From the NCBI RefSeq assembly GCF_017304635.1, contig NZ_JAFKMA010000004.1, positions 124,001 through 188,000 of the forward strand: DNA of 64,000 nucleotides, in the 5' to 3' direction. Source of the DNA: Sphingomonas sp. (GTDB lineage Bacteria > Pseudomonadota > Alphaproteobacteria > Sphingomonadales > Sphingomonadaceae). Below, piece by piece: positions 59,588 through 64,000 of the stretch. Positions within the stretch are counted from its first letter, which is position 1. Each line of letters opens with the position of its first letter. Below the pieces are notes generated by a model that saw nothing but the letters and a program-made list of their open reading frames with translations, was not told where the DNA came from and searched no databases. The position numbers and the translations under genes are program-made.

Positions 59588-60172
59588 ATGGATATCCGTG
59601 TCTCTGGACATCAGGTCGAAACCGGCGACGCCCTGCAGGGGCAGGTGCAGGATCGTCTCCAGGGGATTGCGGACAAGTATTTCGCGCGCGCGATCTCGGC
59701 GCAGGTCACCTTCGGCAAGGGGCCGCACGATGCCGGCTTCACCTGCGACGTCGTCGCGCACGTGATGCGCGGGCTGGTGCTGAAGGCGCGCAACGACGGC
59801 TATGACGCGCCGGGCGCGTTCGTCGGCGCGGCGGACAAGATCGAGAAGCAGCTGCGCCGCTACATGCGCCGGCTGAACGATCGCAAGGCGTCGGGCGAGG
59901 GTGCCGATGGCGGTGAGGCCAACGGCTACGACAATGCCGGCTACACCCTGTTCCAGGAATCGACCGAGGAGGATGTCGGCGACGCCCCGCTCATCATCGC
60001 CGAGACGCGAGTCGACGTGCCCGACGCATCGGTGTCGGACGCGGTGATGATGCTCGACCTGCGCAACACCCAGGCGCTGATGTTCCGCAATTCGGGCACG
60101 GGCGCGTACAACATGGTCTATCGTCGCGGCGACGGGACGATTGGCTGGGTCGAACCGCAGCGCGCGGGCTGA
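59588..60172 (+). CDS. hpf: Ribosome hibernation promoting factor, long form
   Basis: 194 residues. N-terminal HPF/RaiA domain (about 1-105, DIRVSGHQVETGDALQGQVQDRL ... KQLRRYMRRLNDR), an acidic/Gly linker, and a C-terminal dimerisation domain (about 135-194, ETRVDVPDASVSDAVMMLDLRNTQALMFRNSGTGAYNMVYRR). The long form makes 100S ribosome dimers in stationary phase. Two consecutive ATGs are possible; the second gives 7-nt spacing from GGAG and was preferred. ptsN follows 12 bp later. Confidence 0.94.
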   Translation: MDIRVSGHQVETGDALQGQVQDRLQGIADKYFARAISAQVTFGKGPHDAGFTCDVVAHVMRGLVLKARNDGYDAPGAFVGAADKIEKQLRRYMRRLNDRKASGEGADGGEANGYDNAGYTLFQESTEEDVGDAPLIIAETRVDVPDASVSDAVMMLDLRNTQALMFRNSGTGAYNMVYRRGDGTIGWVEPQRAG

Positions 60173-60184
60173 CCGACACCGACG

Positions 60185-60652
60185 ATGGACGACCTGTCGG
60201 ACCTGATCCGGCCCGCGGCGACGGGTCATCGGTTGAGCGCTGCGAGCCGCAAGGCGCTGTTCCATCAGCTCGCCGCGCTCGCCGCCGATACCTACGGGCT
60301 GGACGCCAAGGTCGCGGAGAATGCGCTGGCCGAGCGCGAGAAGATCGGCTCGACCGCATTCGGCGCCGGCATCGCGATTCCGCATGCGCGGATCGACGGG
60401 CTCGACGCGATCCACGGCGTGATCGCGACGCTCGCCAAGCCGCTTGATCTGGCCGCGGTCGACGACCTCCCGGTCGACCTGGTCGTCGCCTTGTTCTCGC
60501 CGAGCGATGCGGGGCAGGATCATCTGAAGGCGCTGGCCCGCGTGTCGCGCGCGCTGCGCGATTCCGCGCTGGTCGCGAAGCTGCGCGGTGCCGCGTCGCG
60601 CGATGCGATGTACGTGCTGATCGCCGGCCAGTCGGTCAACGATGCCGGCTGA
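60185..60652 (+). CDS. ptsN: Nitrogen-PTS regulatory protein EIIA(Ntr)
   Basis: 155 residues. A PTS EIIA type-2 (fructose/mannitol-like) domain with the phosphorylatable His in AIPHARIDGL. In alphaproteobacteria PTS-Ntr relays phosphate from EI-Ntr and NPr to control nitrogen, potassium and stationary-phase responses rather than sugar uptake. hpf-ptsN adjacency is typical. Overlaps the thioesterase gene by 11 bp. Confidence 0.94.
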   Translation: MDDLSDLIRPAATGHRLSAASRKALFHQLAALAADTYGLDAKVAENALAEREKIGSTAFGAGIAIPHARIDGLDAIHGVIATLAKPLDLAAVDDLPVDLVVALFSPSDAGQDHLKALARVSRALRDSALVAKLRGAASRDAMYVLIAGQSVNDAG

Positions 60653-61112
60653 CACACATGTCGTGTCGGGCGGCGGCGCGGCGGCGCATTTCCGCGCGCT
60701 CGAATCGCTCTACGCCGCCGCGCCGATCAACCGGTTGTTCGATTCGACGCTCGAGATCGTCGACAGCGGCGTCGCGCGAATCCGGTTCGCGGTGGACGAG
60801 CGGCATTACCATGCCGGCGGCGCGGTTCACGGCACGGCCTATTTCAAGATGCTCGACGATGCCGCTTTCTATGCGTGCAACAGCCTGGTCACCGACCGCT
60901 TCCTGCTGACCACCGCGTTCAACCTGCTGTTCACGCGGCCGCTCAAGGCCGGGCCGGTCGTGGCCGAAGGGCGCTGGATCAGCGGGCAGCGGCGCGTGTT
61001 CGTCGGCGAGGCGCGGCTGATCGACGCGGATGGCGAGGAAGCGGCGCGGGGGACCGGCACCTTCATGCGCTCCGGCATCGCGCTGGCCGGACTGCCGGGA
61101 TATTCGGCCTGA
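60642..61112 (+). CDS. PaaI-family hotdog-fold thioesterase
   Basis: 156 residues. Hotdog fold with VDERHYHAGGAVHGTAYFKMLDDAAFYA, which is the PaaI-type HxxGxxHGxxxxxxxDxA catalytic pattern. Probably hydrolyses acyl- or hydroxybenzoyl-CoA thioesters; the substrate is not identifiable. The start lies inside the ptsN 3' end and is weakly supported; later in-frame starts are possible. The DUF1491 gene follows. Confidence 0.85.
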   Translation: MPADTHVVSGGGAAAHFRALESLYAAAPINRLFDSTLEIVDSGVARIRFAVDERHYHAGGAVHGTAYFKMLDDAAFYACNSLVTDRFLLTTAFNLLFTRPLKAGPVVAEGRWISGQRRVFVGEARLIDADGEEAARGTGTFMRSGIALAGLPGYSA

Positions 61113-61132
61113 GTGCGCGGCTGACGAGTGCG

Positions 61133-61444
61133 ATGCTGGTCACGGCGCTCGTCCGGCGGGTCGGCGCGGCGGGCGGGTTCGCCGCGGTGCTGGCGCGCGG
61201 CGACGACAGCGCGGGGGCGATCCTGGTGGTGACGCAGGATCGGGGGCTCGGCGCACAGATATTCGAGCGCGGCATCGGCCCCGACGGACGCACCGACCTG
61301 ATCGCGGTCGGCCCGGCCGACGATCCCCTGGCGGTCGGCGACTATTGGGCGAAGCGGCGGCGATCCGACCCCGATCTCTGGGTGATCGAACTGGACGTCG
61401 CGGATGCCCAACGACTCGCCGCTGAAACCCTGCTCGGCGATTGA
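61133..61444 (+). CDS. DUF1491 small conserved protein
   Basis: 103 residues from the ATG at 61133. Residues VTALVRRVGAAGGFAAVLARGDDSAGAILVV, PDGRTDLIAVG and YWAKRRRSDPDLWVIELD (in order) match the DUF1491 pattern of alphaproteobacteria, whose role is unknown. The frame is open upstream, and its residues SARLTSA before this ATG resemble the usual family N-terminus. No ATG or GTG is available there: only a CTG at 61109, overlapping the thioesterase stop. See finding. Confidence 0.8.
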   Translation: MLVTALVRRVGAAGGFAAVLARGDDSAGAILVVTQDRGLGAQIFERGIGPDGRTDLIAVGPADDPLAVGDYWAKRRRSDPDLWVIELDVADAQRLAAETLLGD

Positions 61445-61600
61445 CTCCCCACGACCCAAAATCCAGCAGCAATATCGGTATAGGGGCGTTGGGCCGTGGC
61501 GGCGATCGAGCATCGCGCGCGGTGACGCAGTCGGGGGGACAGCTTGGCAACGGGGCTTCGGTCGCCGCGGCCACGCACCAACCGCACAGAATAGTGGTCG

Positions 61601-62179
61601 ATGCATTCTCTGGTCCGCGCCGTGGCGTCCGCGATCCTCTCGCTCGTCGCGATTTTCGGTCTTGCCGCGCCCGCCGCGGCGTCCGATCTGCCGATCCACG
61701 CCGTACCGGCGCTCGGTGCCACGACTCAGATGACGCTGGCCGGCGGACCGGCCGCTTCCACCCTCGTTTTCTCCAGCCTCGCCGCGGCCGTGTCGGCGCA
61801 GGTCATTCCCGACGCCAGCGACAAGGACCTCGCGTGCCTGGCCGGCGCGGTGTATTTCGAATCGCATGGCGAGCCGCTGCTCGGCCAGCTGGCGGTGGCG
61901 AAGGTCATCCTCAACCGCACCCGGTCGGGCCGCTACCCGACGTCGATCTGCGGCGTCGTCACGCAGCGGAGCCAGTTCTCGTTCGTCCATGGCGGGGCGA
62001 TGCCGACCGCGCCCGCCAACGCGCATTACCGCACGGCGCTGGCGATCGCGCAGGTCGCGCTGACCAATATCTGGGAAGATCCGAGCGAGGGCGCGTTGTC
62101 GTTCCATGCGCGCCGCGTATCGCCGGGCTGGGCGATGAAGCGCGTCAAGACGATCGGCAACCACATCTTCTATCGCTGA
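61601..62179 (+). CDS. SleB-like cell wall hydrolase
   Basis: 192 residues. Signal peptide MHSLVRAVASAILSLVAIFG ... AAAASA. The C-terminal Hydrolase_2 (SleB/CwlJ) domain starts at about 85: DLACLAGAVYFESHGEPLLGQLAVAKVILNR, then SQFSFVHGG, with the catalytic Glu in YFESHGE. A peptidoglycan-lytic transglycosylase or amidase of the periplasm, not linked to sporulation here. The 156-bp gap upstream holds nothing else identifiable. Confidence 0.88.
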   Translation: MHSLVRAVASAILSLVAIFGLAAPAAASDLPIHAVPALGATTQMTLAGGPAASTLVFSSLAAAVSAQVIPDASDKDLACLAGAVYFESHGEPLLGQLAVAKVILNRTRSGRYPTSICGVVTQRSQFSFVHGGAMPTAPANAHYRTALAIAQVALTNIWEDPSEGALSFHARRVSPGWAMKRVKTIGNHIFYR

Positions 62180-62242
62180 GCCGGTTTCCGGGCTCAGGCT
62201 GCGGGCCAGTGCCGCGACAAAACGACCGCCAGCCTTGGCGAC

Positions 62243-62257
62243 GTTCGCTTAATGTTC
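62243..62257. promoter_or_regulatory. LexA (SOS) box of mmcB
   Basis: GTTCGCTTAATGTTC, a perfect GTTC-N7-GTTC box, ending 12 bp before the mmcB start. It shares GTTCG-N4-ATGTTC with the box at 5031-5045. SOS control of mmcB is established in Caulobacter. Confidence 0.88.
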
Positions 62258-62269
62258 TAGACGGGGCGG

Positions 62270-62770
62270 ATGCTCGATACCGCTCCCCGCTGCCCGCCCG
62301 TCGGTGACGAAGCGCTGTGCGCCCGCGACGTTGCGCGCGGCGTGATCCGGATGCTGGCGCGGCACGATCTGGCGGCGATGACCGAAGTGCCGCTCGACGG
62401 CGGGCGCCGCGCCGACATCATGGCGATCGACGGCCGCGGCCAGATCGTCATCGTCGAGATCAAGGTGTCGCGCGCCGACCTGCTCGGCGACGGCAAGTGG
62501 TTCGACTATCTCGATCATTGCGACCGCTTCTTCTGGGCGGTGCCGGCGGGGTTCGATCACGGTCCGCTGGCCGGCGAGGCGTTCCTGCCGGCGCGGTCGG
62601 GCATCATCATCGCCGATCGCTACGACGCCGCGATCCTGCGCGAGGCGGCGACGCATCCGCTGAGCGCGCCGGGGCGGAAGAAGTGCACGCTGGCGTTTGC
62701 CCGACGCGCGGCCCGCCGGGCGAGCGGGCTGGCGGATCCGGAACTGGGGTTTCTGTTGCAGGGGGCGTAG
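62270..62770 (+). CDS. mmcB: MmcB family DNA repair protein
   Basis: 166 residues. PD-(D/E)XK-like core: [48 protein letters not shown], with the metal-binding Asp and the ExK pair. MmcB is a damage-inducible protein needed for mitomycin resistance in Caulobacter, where it belongs to the LexA regulon. Here a perfect LexA box lies just upstream. It is convergent with purH. Confidence 0.92.
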   Translation: MLDTAPRCPPVGDEALCARDVARGVIRMLARHDLAAMTEVPLDGGRRADIMAIDGRGQIVIVEIKVSRADLLGDGKWFDYLDHCDRFFWAVPAGFDHGPLAGEAFLPARSGIIIADRYDAAILREAATHPLSAPGRKKCTLAFARRAARRASGLADPELGFLLQGA

Positions 62771-62827
62771 GGCGCCACGCCGTCAGACGGGACGAGCTGC
62801 GCTCGCCCGCTGCCCGCCGTGGCGTCT

Positions 62828-62851
62828 CGCGGATTGCTCTCGCAATCCGCG
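62828..62851. terminator. Hairpin between mmcB and purH
   Basis: The stem CGCGGATTGC (62828-62837) pairs with GCAATCCGCG (62842-62851), loop TCTC, in the 90-bp gap between convergent genes. No T-tract, so terminator activity is uncertain. Confidence 0.55.
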
Positions 62852-62860
62852 TGCGCCCGC

Positions 62861-64000
62861 TCAGTGCCTGAAATGCCGCATCCCGGTGAAGATCATCGCC
62901 AGCCCGGCCGCGTCGGCGGCGGCGATCACTTCGTCGTCGCGGATCGAGCCGCCCGGCTGGATCACCGCGGTCGCGCCGGCCTCGACCGCCGCGAGCAAGC
63001 CGTCTGCGAACGGGAAGAACGCGTCCGACGCGACCGCCGACCCGATCGTGCGCGGCTGCGGCCAGCCGGCCTTGTCCGCCGCGTCCTTCGCCTTCCATGC
63101 CGCGATCCGCGCCGATTCGAGCCGGTTCATCTGGCCCGCGCCGATCCCGGCGGTGGCGCCGTCCCTGGCATAGACGATCGCGTTCGACTTGACGTGCTTG
63201 GCGACGGTCCAGGCGAAGCGGCAATCGGCGAATTCCTGCGGCGTCGGCTGGCGTTTCGTCACGATCTGCAATGCGCTTTCGTCGATCGAGCCGTTGTCGC
63301 GGCTCTGCACCAGCCAGCCGCCGACGATCGACTTGGCGGTAAGGCCGGCGCGGCGCGGATCGGGCAGTTCGCCGGTCAGCAGCAGGCGCAGGTTCTTCTT
63401 GGCAGCGAACAGCGCCACCGCTTCGGCATCGGCGTCGGGGGCGATCACGACCTCGGTGAAGATGCCGGTGATCGCGGCGGCGGTCGCGGCGTCGAGCGGG
63501 CGGTTGACCGCGATGATCCCGCCGAACGCCGACACCGTATCGCACGCAAACGCCGCGCCGTACGCCTCGGCCAGCGTCGACGCGCTGGCGACGCCGCACG
63601 GATTGGCGTGCTTGACAATGACGCAGGTCGGCGGGCCCGAGCGGAACTCCGACACCAGTTCGAGCGCCGCGTCGGCGTCGTTGTAATTGTTGTAGCTCAG
63701 CGCCTTGCCCTGCACCTGCCGCGCCTGGCCGATGCCGCGCGCCGCCGGGCCGGTGGCGGCGTAGAAGGCGGCGGCCTGGTGCGGATTCTCGCCGTAGCGC
63801 AGATCCTCGCCCGCGCGTTGCAGCACCAGCGGCAGCGTCTGCGGGAAACGCTCGCCCTGATCGGCGAAGGCGAACCAGCTGGCGATCATCGAATCGTAGG
63901 TCGCGGTCGCGGCGAATGCCTTGGCGGCGAAGGTCCGGCGCTCGTCGAGCGTCGTCTCGCCGCGCGCGACGCGCGGATAGTCGGCCGGATCGGTGACGAT
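62861..64000 (-). CDS. purH: Bifunctional AICAR transformylase/IMP cyclohydrolase (5' end outside window)
   Basis: 379 residues visible; the N-terminal part lies beyond the window. The AICAR transformylase domain is complete at the 3' end: [44 protein letters not shown], and [16 protein letters not shown]. The visible end nearest the window edge ([18 protein letters not shown]) is the junction with the MGS-like IMP cyclohydrolase domain. Final two steps of purine synthesis. Convergent with mmcB. Confidence 0.96.
   Translation of the reverse strand: MVTDPADYPRVARGETTLDERRTFAAKAFAATATYDSMIASWFAFADQGERFPQTLPLVLQRAGEDLRYGENPHQAAAFYAATGPAARGIGQARQVQGKALSYNNYNDADAALELVSEFRSGPPTCVIVKHANPCGVASASTLAEAYGAAFACDTVSAFGGIIAVNRPLDAATAAAITGIFTEVVIAPDADAEAVALFAAKKNLRLLLTGELPDPRRAGLTAKSIVGGWLVQSRDNGSIDESALQIVTKRQPTPQEFADCRFAWTVAKHVKSNAIVYARDGATAGIGAGQMNRLESARIAAWKAKDAADKAGWPQPRTIGSAVASDAFFPFADGLLAAVEAGATAVIQPGGSIRDDEVIAAADAAGLAMIFTGMRHFRH

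Overview
The window is GC-rich, densely packed chromosomal DNA of an alphaproteobacterium, most likely Sphingomonas or a close relative. The evidence is the order rho-hemJ-hemE-(origin)-ppsR-maf-aroE-coaE-dnaQ, the block mnmE-mnmG-rsmG-parA-parB, small families such as DUF3576, DUF1491, DUF6489 and MmcB, and LexA boxes of the GTTC-N7-GTTC type. I found no plasmid, prophage, transposase or CRISPR array. One tRNA gene (Lys-UUU) is present and there is no rRNA.

Layout. 1-6.4 kb: end of a membrane protein, an isonitrile hydratase-like protein, DedA, then a minus-strand cassette of radical-SAM protein, hemerythrin and UdgX under a perfect LexA box, and a POT transporter. 6.5-14.6 kb: smc, a DsbA-like lipoprotein, dciA, mutY, a serine hydrolase and nudC. 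14.6-15.05 kb: a gene-free, repeat-rich island. 15-26 kb: glmM, a DAACS symporter, a second POT transporter with a large extra loop, nitroreductase, GntR regulator, NAT, acyl-CoA dehydrogenase, Sua5, msrA, galE. 26-36 kb: TonB receptor with a DUF2946-like partner, tRNA-Lys, folK, a type 5 uracil-DNA glycosylase, aguB, ubiH, ftsK, lolA. 36-45.5 kb: xth-ribA, a HAD hydrolase and YggS, ThiE-like protein, a surface protein, DUF3576-leuS-lptE-holA. 45.5-51.2 kb: the mnmE-mnmG-rsmG-parA-parB block with two parS sites. 51.2-64 kb: dienelactone hydrolase, TerC, rho, hemJ, hemE, the predicted chromosomal origin (55.75-56.03 kb), ppsR-maf-aroE-coaE-dnaQ, hpf, ptsN and small genes, a SleB-like hydrolase, LexA-box-controlled mmcB, and the truncated purH.

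How it works together. The 45.5-59.5 kb part is the origin/partition domain: parABS, rsmG/mnmEG, rho, hem genes, oriC, and coaE/dnaQ behind it. Segregation and division functions (smc, ftsK, dciA, holA) lie within 50 kb. DNA repair is unusually well represented: UdgX with its radical-SAM partner, a type 5 UDG, MutY, Xth, MmcB and NudC. Two of these units carry near-identical LexA boxes.

Non-coding structure is the most distinctive aspect. (1) A 75-82 bp perfect or near-perfect palindrome family has four copies, and one is inserted in frame inside the udgX reading frame. (2) A 95-145 bp composite repeat, bounded by a TGTAGGATTT-type end and a doubled AACTTGAC end, has four copies at gene 3' ends. 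(3) Two longer-looped inverted repeats. (4) A 6-bp minisatellite. (5) A nested rod-shaped RNA candidate between lolA and xth. Starts were chosen from ribosome-binding sites, overlap with neighbours and family length. All functional calls are by recognition of sequence motifs, with no database search.
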